A stretch of DNA of 64,000 nucleotides from Streptomyces poonensis (GCF_014650915.1 NZ_BMVW01000012.1:1-64000); one strand, 5' to 3'; shown: positions 1 through 8,300, numbered from the stretch's first letter. Notes: generated by a model from the letters alone, not told the origin. Made by a program: numbers and translations.

Positions 1-54
1 CGACAGGGCGTACGGGCTGCCGGTCTCCTCGGAGACGGTCGCGACGGTCGTCAT
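1..54 (-). CDS. cysD: Sulfate adenylyltransferase subunit 2 (CysD), N-terminal codons only
   Basis: Only the first 18 codons lie in the window; the gene continues past the left edge on the minus strand. The visible start reads MTTVATVSEETGSPYALS, which resembles my memory of actinomycete CysD N-termini ending in SPYALS. Its ATG overlaps the TGA of cysC in an ATGA junction, so the two are translationally coupled. CysD, with CysN, makes APS from sulfate and ATP, and CysC phosphorylates APS to PAPS, so the neighbour supports the call. The fragment is too short for domain evidence; the identification rests on the N-terminal string and gene order. Confidence 0.7.
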   Translation of the reverse strand, partial: MTTVATVSEETGSPYALS

Positions 55-602
55 GCCAGACCCCTCGCCGCCAGCAGCGCGTGCACCGCGTCCGCCGACT
101 CCTCGGGGGTCTGCGACTGGGTCGGGAGCACCAGCGCGGGGTCGGCCGGCGGCTCGTACGGGTCGTCGACACCCGTCAGGCCCTTCAGCTGCCCGGCGGC
201 CTGCCGCGCGTACAGCCCCTTGACGTCCCGCTCGCTGCACACCTCCACCGGAGTGGCGACGTGCACCTCGAAGTACGGCGTCCCGCTGGCGTCGTGGCGC
301 TTGCGCACCGCCTCGCGGCTGTCGGCGTACGGGGCGATGACGGGGACGACCGCGAGGACGCCGTTGCGGGCGAGGACCTCGGCGACCAGGCCGATGCGCT
401 GGACGTTGGTGTTGCGGTCCTCGCGGGAGAAGCCGAGGCCCGCCGAGAGGAAGCGGCGGATCTCGTCACCGTCGAGGACCTCCACGCGGTGCCCCTCCGA
501 CCGCAGGCGTCCGGCGAGTGTGCGGGCGATGGTGGTCTTGCCCGCGCTCGGCAACCCGGTGAGCCAGACGGTGGCTCCCTGAGTCCTGGACGTGGTGGTC
601 AT
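51..602 (-). CDS. cysC: Adenylyl-sulfate (APS) kinase CysC
   Basis: This 183-residue cytosolic kinase converts APS and ATP to PAPS, the activated sulfate used for assimilation and by sulfotransferases. A P-loop GLPSAGKTT lies at about residues 16-24, followed by the family's DGDEIRRFLS segment near 44-53, the FSREDRNTNVQRIG stretch, and a KGLYARQAAGQLKGLTGVDD segment typical of CysC. Length is normal for the family. It lies 64 bp downstream of a glycosyltransferase and overlaps cysD by four bases. A sulfotransferase begins the same minus-strand gene run, so PAPS made here probably feeds that enzyme. Confidence 0.95.
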   Translation of the reverse strand: MTTTSRTQGATVWLTGLPSAGKTTIARTLAGRLRSEGHRVEVLDGDEIRRFLSAGLGFSREDRNTNVQRIGLVAEVLARNGVLAVVPVIAPYADSREAVRKRHDASGTPYFEVHVATPVEVCSERDVKGLYARQAAGQLKGLTGVDDPYEPPADPALVLPTQSQTPEESADAVHALLAARGLA

Positions 603-666
603 ACGTGCTGTCCTTTCGCGGCGCCGCCGTGGCGCCGTTGTTCGTGGGGGGATTCGCTGAGCTCGC

Positions 667-1974
667 TCAGGCCGGTGAGCCTGCTGACTCCACTGGCTCC
701 ACCGACGCCGATCCGCCGGGTCCGCCGGGTCCGCCAGATCCGTCGACTCCGCCGAGTCCGCCGAGTCCGCCGAGTTCGCTGAGTTCGGTGAAGAGGCTCT
801 CCCAGCGCGGGTGGACGGCGTCCGGGCCGTACGACGCGGCCGTGAGGACGGCCGCGGTCCCCATCTCGGCGCGCAGCTTCTCGTCGGACATCATCCTGGC
901 CATCGCGTCGGCGAGCGCGTCGGGGTCCTCGGGCGCCACCAGCAGGCCGTCGACCCCGTGGGTGAGGACGTCGGCGGGGCCGGTCGGGCAGTCGAAGCTG
1001 ACGACGGGCAGAGCGTGGCTCATCGCCTCGATCATCACCATCGGCAGGCCTTCGAAGCGTGAACTCAGGACGTAGAACGACGCCTTGGCGAGCTCGTCGT
1101 CGAGGCGGTCGGTGTGGCCCATCAGGAACACGTGGTTGTACAGGTGGTGCTTCTCGATGAGGGCCCGCAGCTGGGCCTTCTTCTCACCGCTGCCGTAGAT
1201 CCTCAGCTGCCAGTCGGGGTGTGTCCCGACGAGCTTCGCCCAGGCAGGGATCAGCATGTCGAAGCCCTTCTGGGGGGCGAGCCGGCCGGCCGCCACGGCG
1301 ATCCGCGACGCCCCGGGGTCGGCGGGCGCCTGGTCGAGGGAGTGAGCGGCGTTCGGGATGCGCACCACGCGGGTACCGGGCAGGAGTTCGGCGTACTCCT
1401 CCCGGTCGCGCTCGGTGAGCACGGCCACCGTGTCGAACGTCGGGTACGTCTGCCGGATGCGCTTCTGCACGTCGCGCCGGTGCGTGCCGTGGTTCATGTG
1501 CTCCTGGGCGACGCGGATCACGCCGCCCGTGGCGTGCTCGGCGGCCAGGAAGTTCAGCGCGGGGCGGGTGGTGACGAGGATGCCGTCGGTCAGCGTCCGC
1601 AGGTACGCGATGAGTTCGTCCTCGAGGTACCGGTTGAAGTAGCGGTAGCCGAACTCGCCCTGGGGGATGTGCCGGGCGGGCTCCTCCAGCAGCCGGCTGC
1701 GGCGCCGGTCGCGCCAGCGGGCGAGCAGACCGGACGGCTGCGTCCGGGCGCCCTCGCGCAGATCGACGACCGTGGAGACCCGTACGCGCTCGTCGAGCGG
1801 GAACTGGACGTCGTCACGGCGCCGGACCGCGCTCACCAGTTCGACGTCCCAGCCCGCCGCCACGAGGGAGTTGGCCTGGTTCATCACCGTACGGATGGTG
1901 CCGCCGCGGCCGTAGGCGTGCAGCAGCAGATAGCGGATCTTCGGCAGGGGGCGGCGCGGGCGGCGATCGGTCAT
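667..1974 (-). CDS. GT4-family glycosyltransferase with Gly/Pro-rich repeat tail
   Basis: A 435-residue GT-B fold glycosyltransferase. The start MTDRRPRRPLPKIRYLLLH was chosen because its ATG overlaps the upstream gene's TGA (ATGA). Seen: an N-terminal YGRGGT acceptor-side loop, the donor-side segment AAGRLAPQKGFDMLIPAW near residues 235-252, and the C-terminal EGLPMVMIEAMSHALPVV block with the family's E-x7-E arrangement. The last 40 or so residues are GGLGGLGG- and GGPGGPGG-like and are encoded by degenerate 9-bp tandem repeats. It is probably a membrane-associated enzyme adding a sugar to a cell-surface polymer, given the sulfotransferase and PAPS genes beside it. The substrate cannot be read from sequence. 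Confidence 0.85.
   Translation of the reverse strand: MTDRRPRRPLPKIRYLLLHAYGRGGTIRTVMNQANSLVAAGWDVELVSAVRRRDDVQFPLDERVRVSTVVDLREGARTQPSGLLARWRDRRRSRLLEEPARHIPQGEFGYRYFNRYLEDELIAYLRTLTDGILVTTRPALNFLAAEHATGGVIRVAQEHMNHGTHRRDVQKRIRQTYPTFDTVAVLTERDREEYAELLPGTRVVRIPNAAHSLDQAPADPGASRIAVAAGRLAPQKGFDMLIPAWAKLVGTHPDWQLRIYGSGEKKAQLRALIEKHHLYNHVFLMGHTDRLDDELAKASFYVLSSRFEGLPMVMIEAMSHALPVVSFDCPTGPADVLTHGVDGLLVAPEDPDALADAMARMMSDEKLRAEMGTAAVLTAASYGPDAVHPRWESLFTELSELGGLGGLGGVDGSGGPGGPGGSASVEPVESAGSPA
712..792 (-). repeat. Nine degenerate 9-bp tandem units in the glycosyltransferase tail
   Basis: Plus-strand units begin TCCGCCGGG and drift to TCCGCCGAG and TTCGCTGAG in one continuous 9-bp register. On the minus strand they encode the Gly-rich tail of the glycosyltransferase. 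All units keep the reading frame. Confidence 0.85.
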
Positions 1975-2432
1975 GCCGTGCCTCCCGTGCGGCTGCGGCA
2001 CTCCAGCGACAGGTTGTCCTTCACCGTGTAGTAGGGGCGCACGGCGAGACCGCCGACGCGCTGCTCCGGGTACACGAAGATCTTCTTCTTGCCGCGGACG
2101 TCGTCGAGGTGCCGTCCCGCGCGCAGCTCGGTGGAGCCGTCGCTGAGGTGGATGTCCCACTCCTCGACGGCCGCGTAGTCGGACGCGGCCAGGTCGGCGA
2201 CGGGCCATTCGCTCTCGAAGCGGTCGCCCTGGAGCCGCGCGGGGTAGTCCAGGCGCCGGCCGGGGTGGGCACGGCGGATCAGTACGAGCCGCCAGTCGCC
2301 GTCGACGCCGTCAGTGCCGTCGGTGCCGTCGGTGCCGTCGGTGCCGTCAGTGGTCCGCCCGTGAATGCGTCCGACGAGTCTGATGCGGCCGTCGCGCGGC
2401 CAGACCTCGTCTATCTCGGCGTGTGGCTTCAC
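1971..2432 (-). CDS. Small hypothetical protein of the sulfation locus
   Basis: I do not recognise a named family. The start is a GTG (VKPHAEIDEVWP) overlapping the sulfotransferase TGA (GTGA), giving 153 residues; its own TGA overlaps the glycosyltransferase ATG. The protein has no membrane segment or signal peptide. It looks beta-rich, with alternating short hydrophobic strands (RIRLVGRI, WRLVLIRR, KKIFVYPEQ, YYTVKDNLSLECR), resembling accessory beta-sandwich modules of cell-wall glycopolymer enzymes. Residues around 33-45 are a DGT repeat from 9-bp tandem DNA repeats, probably an expanded loop. Tight coupling on both sides implies it works with the sulfotransferase and glycosyltransferase. 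The function is inference only. Confidence 0.6.
   Translation of the reverse strand: MKPHAEIDEVWPRDGRIRLVGRIHGRTTDGTDGTDGTDGTDGVDGDWRLVLIRRAHPGRRLDYPARLQGDRFESEWPVADLAASDYAAVEEWDIHLSDGSTELRAGRHLDDVRGKKKIFVYPEQRVGGLAVRPYYTVKDNLSLECRSRTGGTA
2298..2351 (-). repeat. Six 9-bp tandem units (DGT-type codons) in the small hypothetical gene
   Basis: The plus-strand unit is GCCGTCGGT, with variants GCCGTCGAC and GCCGTCAGT. Six units run without interruption and encode the DGT repeat in frame. Confidence 0.9.
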
Positions 2433-3340
2433 TTGCTGTAACCCCACGCCTGGCACATGGGACGCAGGAGTCCCGGAATCTCGTCGTCCGCCGGCAGCGC
2501 GCGGCCCGTCTGCACGGCACCGCTCTTGATCTTGTCGCGCCAGTCACCGAGGCCCTTGACGACCTGACTGTCGTTCTTCTTGCCGTACTCGAGCATGGCC
2601 GGCTCGAAGTCGATGCCGAGGAACGTGCACAGTCCCCGCATCTCCTTCTCGGGGTCGGCGGTGATCTCCTCGTAGCGCACGGTGTATCCGCCGGTGATGC
2701 CCTTGCGGGCGTTGTCGACGGCCTTCATGTAGCGCAGCGCGTCGGCCGCGGCCTCCTCGTAGGTGCGCTTGCCGGGGTCGCCCTCGTGCCAGGAGCGGGC
2801 GATGGAGACGGGGTGGCGCAGCAGGAAGACGAACCGGGCGTCGGGCCAGCAGTCCCGGATGCGCCGGTACACGAACGCGTTGCTGGGCGTCTTCTCGACG
2901 ACGAAGTCCTTGCCGGACCTGACCAGCTCCCGGTGCATGACCCGGTCCCAGAGCAGATGCTCCAGGTCACCGCGTTCCAGGTCGAGGGCGCTCATCGCCT
3001 TCTGTGACAGCTTGCTGCCGTAGCCGACCTCCAGCCGGCGTATGTGGAGCTCGTGCGGGGCGTGCAGCCGCGAGTGCGCGTTGAGCAGCATCCGCAGCAG
3101 CGTCGAACCGGAGCGCACCGGGGACATGATGAAGACCGGCTGCCTCAGCAGCCGGTCGGTGGCGAGATCCTCGGAGCCGGGACATCGGTACACCGGCGTG
3201 GGCTTCTTCGCCGCGGCCTTGGACGCCACCCCCTTGGACGTCGCCGCCTCGGGCTCGGCGGGTGCCGGCGGTGCGGCCCGCCGCACCTGGAGACCGGTCG
3301 TGGCGGTCAGCGCCCGGTTCAGATTGCGCAGGAGACTCAT
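2429..3340 (-). CDS. PAPS-dependent sulfotransferase
   Basis: This 303-residue enzyme should transfer sulfate from PAPS to a hydroxyl group. The 5'-phosphosulfate loop SPVRSGSTLLRMLL is at about residues 72-85 and the 3'-phosphate motif RHPVSIARSW at about 175-184. A conserved ENYT/RYEEIT-type segment follows (VRYEEITADPEKEM). The N-terminal 50 residues are Ala/Pro/Lys-rich and likely a linker. It is the first gene of the minus-strand run ending in cysC and cysD, so PAPS supply is co-encoded. It starts with ATG about 100 bp from the convergent-side neighbour PaaX, with no other gene between. The acceptor is unknown; a surface glycan or lipid is the likeliest guess. Confidence 0.85.
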   Translation of the reverse strand: MSLLRNLNRALTATTGLQVRRAAPPAPAEPEAATSKGVASKAAAKKPTPVYRCPGSEDLATDRLLRQPVFIMSPVRSGSTLLRMLLNAHSRLHAPHELHIRRLEVGYGSKLSQKAMSALDLERGDLEHLLWDRVMHRELVRSGKDFVVEKTPSNAFVYRRIRDCWPDARFVFLLRHPVSIARSWHEGDPGKRTYEEAAADALRYMKAVDNARKGITGGYTVRYEEITADPEKEMRGLCTFLGIDFEPAMLEYGKKNDSQVVKGLGDWRDKIKSGAVQTGRALPADDEIPGLLRPMCQAWGYSK

Positions 3341-3441
3341 GCGTCACGACGCTAGGCAAGGATCCTGAGAAGAGGTGCGGAGAACTCTGAGGGTTGTCTA
3401 AGTGAACGGAAATGTGCCCGGGATCACGCTTCGGGCGTCAC

Positions 3442-4293
3442 TCACCGTGCTTCGTCCGCTCCGTCTCCCGAGACTCCGACGAAGACGGCCCCCGCATCCC
3501 TCAGGCGTCCGTGCAGCGCCCGGAAGACAGCCGCCGACCGCACCCCCGGCCAGTCGCCGGGCAGCAGCGAGGCGGGCAGCCCGGGGTCCACGTACGGCAG
3601 CTGACGCCATGAGTCCAGCATGAGCAGGTAGTCCCGGTACGCCTCCTCCGGAGGGGTGTCCGTGCGCGCCTCCCACGCGTGCAGCACGCGCGCGTGCGCG
3701 TCGAGGAACGCCTCGTGCTGCTTGGCGATCGCGGTCAGGTCCCACCACCGCGCCACCGCCTCGGCCGTCGCCGCGTACCCCAGGTGCTCACCGCGGAACA
3801 GGTCCACGTACGGATCGAGCCCCAGCCGCCGGAGGCTGTGCCGGGTCTCCTCGTACAGCCGCGCCGGGGCGATCCACACCCCGGGGGCCGCGGTGCCGAA
3901 ACCGAGGGCGGCCAGCCGGGAGCGCAGCACATGCCGCTTCTGCCGCTCCGACTCCGGTACGGAGAACACGGCCAGCACCCAGCCCTCGTCCTCGCCCGGG
4001 GACGCCGTCGCGTACACGCGCCGGTCGCCGTCGTCGAGCAGCTGCCGCGCCTCCGCCGACAGCGCGTACCCGGCCGCCCCGGCCGCCGTACGGGCCGGTA
4101 CCAGCAGTCCGCGCCGCTTCAGCCGCGACACCGACGACCGTACGGAGGGCGCGTCGACGCCCACCGCGGCCAGCAGCCGGATCAGCTCGGACACGGGCAC
4201 CGGACCGGGCACGGCGCGACCGTACGCGCCGTACAAGGTCACGATGAGGGAACGCGGGGCGTGCTGCGCGTGCTGCTCGGACACGTTGATCAT
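3442..4293 (-). CDS. PaaX-family transcriptional regulator
   Basis: A 283-residue PaaX-type GntR-like repressor. The N-terminal winged helix is visible as IVTLYGAYGRAVPGPVPVSE followed by LIRLLAAVGVDAPSVRSSVSRLKRRGLL, with the family hallmark of Ser/Arg-rich recognition helices. The C-terminal PaaX domain carries LGFGTAAPGVWIAP and a LLMLDSWRQLPYVDPGLPASLLPGDWPG block. These regulators usually respond to aryl-CoA thioesters. It lies 55 bp downstream of a CoA ligase on the same strand and is probably co-transcribed with it, so the ligase product is a reasonable inducer. Candidate operators are the 36-bp elements at about 6065 and 12323. Confidence 0.9.
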   Translation of the reverse strand: MINVSEQHAQHAPRSLIVTLYGAYGRAVPGPVPVSELIRLLAAVGVDAPSVRSSVSRLKRRGLLVPARTAAGAAGYALSAEARQLLDDGDRRVYATASPGEDEGWVLAVFSVPESERQKRHVLRSRLAALGFGTAAPGVWIAPARLYEETRHSLRRLGLDPYVDLFRGEHLGYAATAEAVARWWDLTAIAKQHEAFLDAHARVLHAWEARTDTPPEEAYRDYLLMLDSWRQLPYVDPGLPASLLPGDWPGVRSAAVFRALHGRLRDAGAVFVGVSGDGADEAR

Positions 4294-4348
4294 TTTAAGT
4301 GTTCAACTACGTCGGCGTGCGCCGCCGTCGAGGCTGCCGAGGATGTCA

Positions 4349-6007
4349 TCACTGGTCGTCGCACTGGTCGACAGGCTGGTCGGCGTGCTCGATGTCACCG
4401 CCACGCAGCCGGAACCGCTGGAGCTTGCCCGTCGCGGTGCGGGGCAGCGCGTCCAGGAACACGATCTCGCGCGGGCACTTGTACGGGGCCAGTTCCTCCA
4501 GGAGACGGGCACGCAGCGCCTCCGCGTCCCGTGCCGCTCCGGGCCGTACGACCGCGTACGCCACGGCCACCTGCCCGCGCTCCGCGTCCGGCCGCCCCAC
4601 GACCGCCGCCTCCACCACGTCCGGGTGGCGCAGCAGGGCCTCCTCGACCTCCGGACCCGCGATGTTGTACCCGGCAGAGATGATCATGTCGTCCGCGCGC
4701 GCGACATAACGGAAGTAGCCGTCGGGCCCGCGGACGTACGTGTCCCCGGTGATGTTCCAGCCGCCCCGCACATACTCCGACTGCCGTGCGTCGGCGAGGT
4801 ACCGGCACCCCACCGGCCCGCGCACGGCCAGCAGGCCGGGCGTGCCGTCGGGCACGGGGGCTCCCTCCTCGTCCTGCACGCGCGCGTGCCACCCCGGTAC
4901 GGGAACCCCGGTCGCCCCGGGCCGGATGTCCTCGTCGGCCGCGGAGAGGAAGATGTGCAGCAGTTCGGTCGCGCCGATGCCGTTGATGATCCGCAGCCCG
5001 GTGCGCTCGTACCAGGCCCGCCAGGTGGCCGCGGGGAGGTTCTCGCCGGCCGAGACACAGCGCCGCAGGGAGGAGAGATCGTACGCGCGGCCTTGCCCTG
5101 ATCCTGTTCGCAACTCGTTGAGCATCGTCCGGTACGCCGTCGGCGCGGTGAAGAGGACGGACACCCGGTGTTCGGCGACAGCGGACAACAGTTGCCGGGG
5201 GCCCGCCTGTTCGAGCAGCAGGGAACTCGCCCCGGCCCGCATCGGGAAGACGACGAGCCCGCCGAGCCCGAAGGTGAATCCGAGCGGGGGACTGCCGGTG
5301 AACACGTCGTCGGCGCGCGGCTTCAGCACATGCTCGGAGAAGGTGTCCGCGATCGCCAGCACATCGCGGTGGAAGTGCACGCACCCCTTGGGGCGCCCGG
5401 TCGTGCCGGACGTGAACGCGATGAGCGCGATGTCGTCGGCCGCGGTGTCCAGGGCCTCGTACGGCTCGGCGGGCGCCGGCAGACGGAAGAGGTCGTCGGG
5501 CGCGTCACCGCCGTACGTCGTGATCCGCAGCCCGGGAACCCCGGCCCCGGCGAGGTCGTCGACGGACCGCGCGTCGCACAGGGCGTGGCCGACCCGGGCG
5601 ATGCGGCACATGGTGGCCAGCTCGTACGGCCGGTGCTGCGCGAGGACGGTGACCGCGATCCCGCCGGCCTTGAGCACGGCCAGCCAGCAGGCCGCCAGCC
5701 AGGGCGTGGTGGGCCCGCGCAGCAGCACCCGGTTGCCGGGGACGACCCCGAGGACGGTGCTGAGCGTGTGCGCGATCCGGTCGACGCGGGCGCGCAGCCC
5801 GCCGTACGACCAGGTCTCGCCGGAGGGGGTACGGAAGACCGGGCGCCCTGGACCGGCCCCCGCCCCGTCGAGCAGCTCGGCCGCGCAGTTGAGCCGGGCC
5901 GGGTACCGCGGCACGGGCGGACCGAGGAGAAGCTCGGGCCACTGGTCGCGGGGCGGAAGGTGATCGCGGGCGAAGGTGTCCTTGTGGGCCGAGATCGAGG
6001 TCTCCAT
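4349..6007 (-). CDS. AMP-dependent aryl/acyl-CoA ligase (benzoate or 2-aminobenzoate-CoA ligase-like)
   Basis: A 552-residue ANL-superfamily ligase activating a carboxylic acid as acyl-AMP and then the CoA thioester. The ATG at 6007 (METSISAHKD) was chosen over upstream codons because AAAGGGGG precedes it. Motifs: the P-loop-like FTSGTTGRPKGCVHFH near residues 176-191, the GxGATE block INGIGATELLHIFLS, YVRGPDGYFRYVARADDMIISAGYNI with the hinge Asp, and PRTATGKLQRFRLR with the catalytic Lys near the C-terminus. Residue choice and the PaaX neighbour favour an aromatic substrate such as benzoate or anthranilate. Its natural partners are probably the acyl-CoA dehydrogenase and RidA at 12.4-14.0 kb, now separated by 6 kb. 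Confidence 0.85.
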   Translation of the reverse strand: METSISAHKDTFARDHLPPRDQWPELLLGPPVPRYPARLNCAAELLDGAGAGPGRPVFRTPSGETWSYGGLRARVDRIAHTLSTVLGVVPGNRVLLRGPTTPWLAACWLAVLKAGGIAVTVLAQHRPYELATMCRIARVGHALCDARSVDDLAGAGVPGLRITTYGGDAPDDLFRLPAPAEPYEALDTAADDIALIAFTSGTTGRPKGCVHFHRDVLAIADTFSEHVLKPRADDVFTGSPPLGFTFGLGGLVVFPMRAGASSLLLEQAGPRQLLSAVAEHRVSVLFTAPTAYRTMLNELRTGSGQGRAYDLSSLRRCVSAGENLPAATWRAWYERTGLRIINGIGATELLHIFLSAADEDIRPGATGVPVPGWHARVQDEEGAPVPDGTPGLLAVRGPVGCRYLADARQSEYVRGGWNITGDTYVRGPDGYFRYVARADDMIISAGYNIAGPEVEEALLRHPDVVEAAVVGRPDAERGQVAVAYAVVRPGAARDAEALRARLLEELAPYKCPREIVFLDALPRTATGKLQRFRLRGGDIEHADQPVDQCDDQ

Positions 6008-6057
6008 GGCGGTGGGCCCCCTTTGCGGTGATGGTGCAGTGGCGGGCTCGCACCTGG

Positions 6058-6110
6058 AGCGTAGCGAGTCGGTGACGGCGGTCAACTCTTCGCGATATGG
6101 CGATACGGTC
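6058..6110 (-). promoter_or_regulatory. Putative ligase-paaX promoter/operator (element copy 1)
   Basis: On the minus strand TTGACC (6080-6085) and TACGCT (6058-6063) are spaced by 16 bp, about 50 bp before the ligase ATG, which makes a plausible sigma-70-type promoter. It overlaps the 36-bp element 6065-6100, which recurs at 12323-12358 with 31 of 36 matches. On the plus strand the conserved core is CGAGTCGGTGACGGC then GTCAAC, three variable bases and TCGCGATA. In this copy GCGATA occurs twice (6092-6097 and 6100-6105). A PaaX site is an inference. Confidence 0.5.
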
Positions 6111-6390
6111 GGAGTCGCGCGTCGGGCGGGCGTCTCAATCACCGTGGTCGGCTGGGCATTCCGGGGTCTTTTTCGCATACCGTCGGTGATACTCGGAGCA
6201 TGGGTACGGCAGCGTACGAAGTACCGGCCGCGTCCCAGGCCGTACGTGTCGGCTTGCGCCGGTCGCGGTCGACGGAGGCGGACAGCTCATGCCGTATCAG
6301 CTGCACCTCGCGGAAAACCGGCGAGGAAAGGATCAGCACCGTCAGCGCCGGCTGCCCGGGAACAGCGGTTCCTTCGGCAGCCGAGGCCAG

Positions 6391-6420
6391 CGGAGGTCAG
6401 CGGAGGTCAGCGGAGGTCAG
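6391..6420 (+). repeat. Three perfect 10-bp tandem repeats in the 6008-6531 intergenic region
   Basis: CGGAGGTCAG occurs three times head to tail, with an imperfect unit just before (CCGAGGCCAG, 6381-6390). The 524-bp divergent gap between the ligase and the lipoprotein otherwise holds only the element at 6058-6110. Short ORFs starting at 6200 and 6289 have no recognisable protein and no convincing ribosome site. The 10-bp period places units on one face of the helix, but no binding protein is known. Confidence 0.8.
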
Positions 6421-6531
6421 TGGAGAAACCGGTTGCGTGTGAGCGCGCCGGTTCCCTGTGCGGGTGGGCGCCGCCGGAGCGTGGCGCTCGCCCGCGTGAC
6501 TGCACAAGACGCACGAGATCCTGGAGGCGAC

Positions 6532-7056
6532 ATGGCGAGTCACCGGGCACACTGGGCGACGGGAGCGGCACTGGCAGCGGCGGTGGCGGTGGGTGTGACC
6601 GCGCTGAGTGGCTGCTCCGACGAGGGCGGCGGCTCCGCTCCCTCCGGCCCGGCCGCGTCGGCGGCGCAGTCACTGGGCGGAGCGGCCTCCTCCGCCGCGT
6701 CCTCGCTCTCCTCGCAGGCAGCCGGGGCGCTGGAGTCGGCGAAGGCCGAGGCGGGACGCAAGCTCGACCAGATCAAGGGCGGAGTCGACGCCAAGGGGGA
6801 CGTGGTGCTCGGCGACCCGATCACCGGCAGCCAGGGACCGGCCACGGTCCCGGTCACCGCGCACAACAGCGCGGACGCGCAGAAGTCCTTCGCCGTGCAG
6901 GTCGACTTCACCGACCAGGACGGCAACCTGCTGGACACGGTCGTCCTCACCATCAACGACGTCCCCGCCGGCAAGTCGGGCGAGGCCAACGCCCACAGCA
7001 CGCGCGAGCTGACGGGCGAGGTGCGCGCGGTGGTGCACCGGGCGGTGCGCTACTGA
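6532..7056 (+). CDS. Secreted lipoprotein, FxLYD-like domain candidate
   Basis: A 174-residue predicted lipoprotein. The ATG at 6532 follows CTGGAGG. The N-terminus MASHRAHW is followed by a hydrophobic run and the lipobox LSGC at about residues 23-26, so it should be processed by signal peptidase II and anchored outside the membrane. Residues 30-75 are a Ser/Ala/Gly linker. The C-terminal 95 residues are a small beta domain (VTAHNSADAQKSFAVQVDF, LLDTVVLTINDVPAGKSGEA) resembling the FxLYD/DUF domain that packs against cell-surface partners in streptomycetes. It stands alone, diverging from the ligase gene and converging on the sigma-factor gene. The biological role is unknown. Confidence 0.8.
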   Translation: MASHRAHWATGAALAAAVAVGVTALSGCSDEGGGSAPSGPAASAAQSLGGAASSAASSLSSQAAGALESAKAEAGRKLDQIKGGVDAKGDVVLGDPITGSQGPATVPVTAHNSADAQKSFAVQVDFTDQDGNLLDTVVLTINDVPAGKSGEANAHSTRELTGEVRAVVHRAVRY

Positions 7057-7109
7057 GACGCCGTCAAGCGCTGCCCCGGAGCCGTCGACCGGAATCCGGG
7101 TGCGACCCG

Positions 7110-8300
7110 TCAGTGGCGGCGGAGGGTGTTGAGCCGGGCGGCCCGGCGCGTCAGATGGTCGCGCTCGGCGAGGCTGGGTGCCTTGTGGGCCGCCTCGGCG
7201 TACAGCCGTGCCGCCGTCGCCAGGTCGCCGTCGCGCTCGTGGAGGTACGCGGCCACCGCGGTGTGGCGGGGCAGCGAGGCGTCCAGCGCCGCGAGCGCCG
7301 CCAGCCCGGCGCGTGGTCCGTCGGCCTCGCCGACGGCGACCGCGCGGTTGAGCCGGACGACGGGGCTGTCGGTCAGGCGCGCGAGCTCGTCGTACCACTC
7401 GACGATCTGCACCCAGTCGGTCTCCGTGGCGGTGGGCGCGTCGGCGTGGAGGGCGGCGACGGCGGCCTGGGCCTGGAACTCGCCCAGCCGGTCGCGGGCG
7501 AGGGCCGCCTGCAGAATGTCGACGCCCTCGGCGATCGAGGCGGTGTCCCACCGGCCGCGGTCCTGCTCGGCGAGCGGTACCAGGCTGCCGTCGGGCGCGG
7601 TCCGGGCGGCGCGGCGGGCGTGGTGGAGCAGCATGAGGGCGAGCAGCCCCGCCACCTCGGGGTGGTCGACCCGGGCCGCGAGCTGCCGGGTGAGGCGGAT
7701 GGCCTCGGCGGCGAGGTCGACGTCGCCGGAGTAGCCCTCGTTGAAGACCAGGTACAGGACGCGCAGCACGGTGGCGACGTCGCCGGGCCGGTCCAACCGC
7801 ACACCGGCCACGGTGCGCTTGGCCCGGCTGATGCGCTGCGCCATGGTCGCCTCGGGCACCAGACAGGCCTGGGCGATCTGGCGGGTGGTCAGCCCGCCGA
7901 CGGCGCGCAGCGTGAGCGCGACGGCGGACGCCGGCGTCAGCGACGGGTGGGCACACAGGAAGTAGAGCTGCAGCGTGTCGTCCACCGCGGACGCGGGCCC
8001 GGGCGCCGGCTCCTCGTCGACGAGGTCCTCGCGCCGGCGGCGAGCGGCGTCCGCCCGCCGCGCGTCGAGGAACCGCCGCCAGGCCACGGTGACCAGCCAC
8101 CCCTTCGCATCCCGCGGAGGGGTGGCCGGCCAGACGCGGACCGCCTCGACCAGCGCGTCCTGCACGGCGTCCTCGGCCGCCGCGAAGTCGGCTCCGCGGC
8201 GGACGAGGACGGCGAGCACACTCGGCGTGAGGCTCCTGAGCAGGGCCTCGTTCATCTGGGACACCTGATGGGACACCTGATGGGACACCTGAGAGGTCAC
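7110..8300 (-). CDS. ECF42-type RNA polymerase sigma factor with C-terminal TPR-like extension
   Basis: A sigma factor of about 396 residues. Regions 2 (ADFAAAEDAVQDALVEAVRVWP, then GWLVTVAWRRFLDARRADAARRRRE) and 4 (LTLRAVGGLTTRQIAQACLV, then MAQRISRAKRTV) are followed by about 200 residues of helical repeats (RLNRAVAVGEADGPRAGLAAL, YLHERDGDLATAARLYAEAA). This long extension beside a DGPF/YCII gene is the ECF42 signature; no anti-sigma gene is present, and in this group the extension is thought to govern activity. The GTG at 8300 overlaps the YCII stop (GTGA). ATG 8255 (MNEALLRSL), after a VSHQ triplicate, is an equally good start. No membrane segments are present. Confidence 0.88.
   Translation of the reverse strand: MTSQVSHQVSHQVSQMNEALLRSLTPSVLAVLVRRGADFAAAEDAVQDALVEAVRVWPATPPRDAKGWLVTVAWRRFLDARRADAARRRREDLVDEEPAPGPASAVDDTLQLYFLCAHPSLTPASAVALTLRAVGGLTTRQIAQACLVPEATMAQRISRAKRTVAGVRLDRPGDVATVLRVLYLVFNEGYSGDVDLAAEAIRLTRQLAARVDHPEVAGLLALMLLHHARRAARTAPDGSLVPLAEQDRGRWDTASIAEGVDILQAALARDRLGEFQAQAAVAALHADAPTATETDWVQIVEWYDELARLTDSPVVRLNRAVAVGEADGPRAGLAALAALDASLPRHTAVAAYLHERDGDLATAARLYAEAAHKAPSLAERDHLTRRAARLNTLRRH
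8257..8292 (-). repeat. Three perfect 12-bp tandem repeats at the sigma-factor start
   Basis: TGGGACACCTGA occurs three times on the plus strand, encoding VSHQ repeats between the two possible start codons of the sigma gene. Changes in unit number would alter only the N-terminal leader. Confidence 0.95.

Noticed and set aside
6200..6442. Plus-strand ORF beginning MGTAAYEVP in the ligase-lipoprotein gap
   Set aside because: Runs through the 10-bp repeats into low-complexity sequence with no family match and a poor ribosome site.
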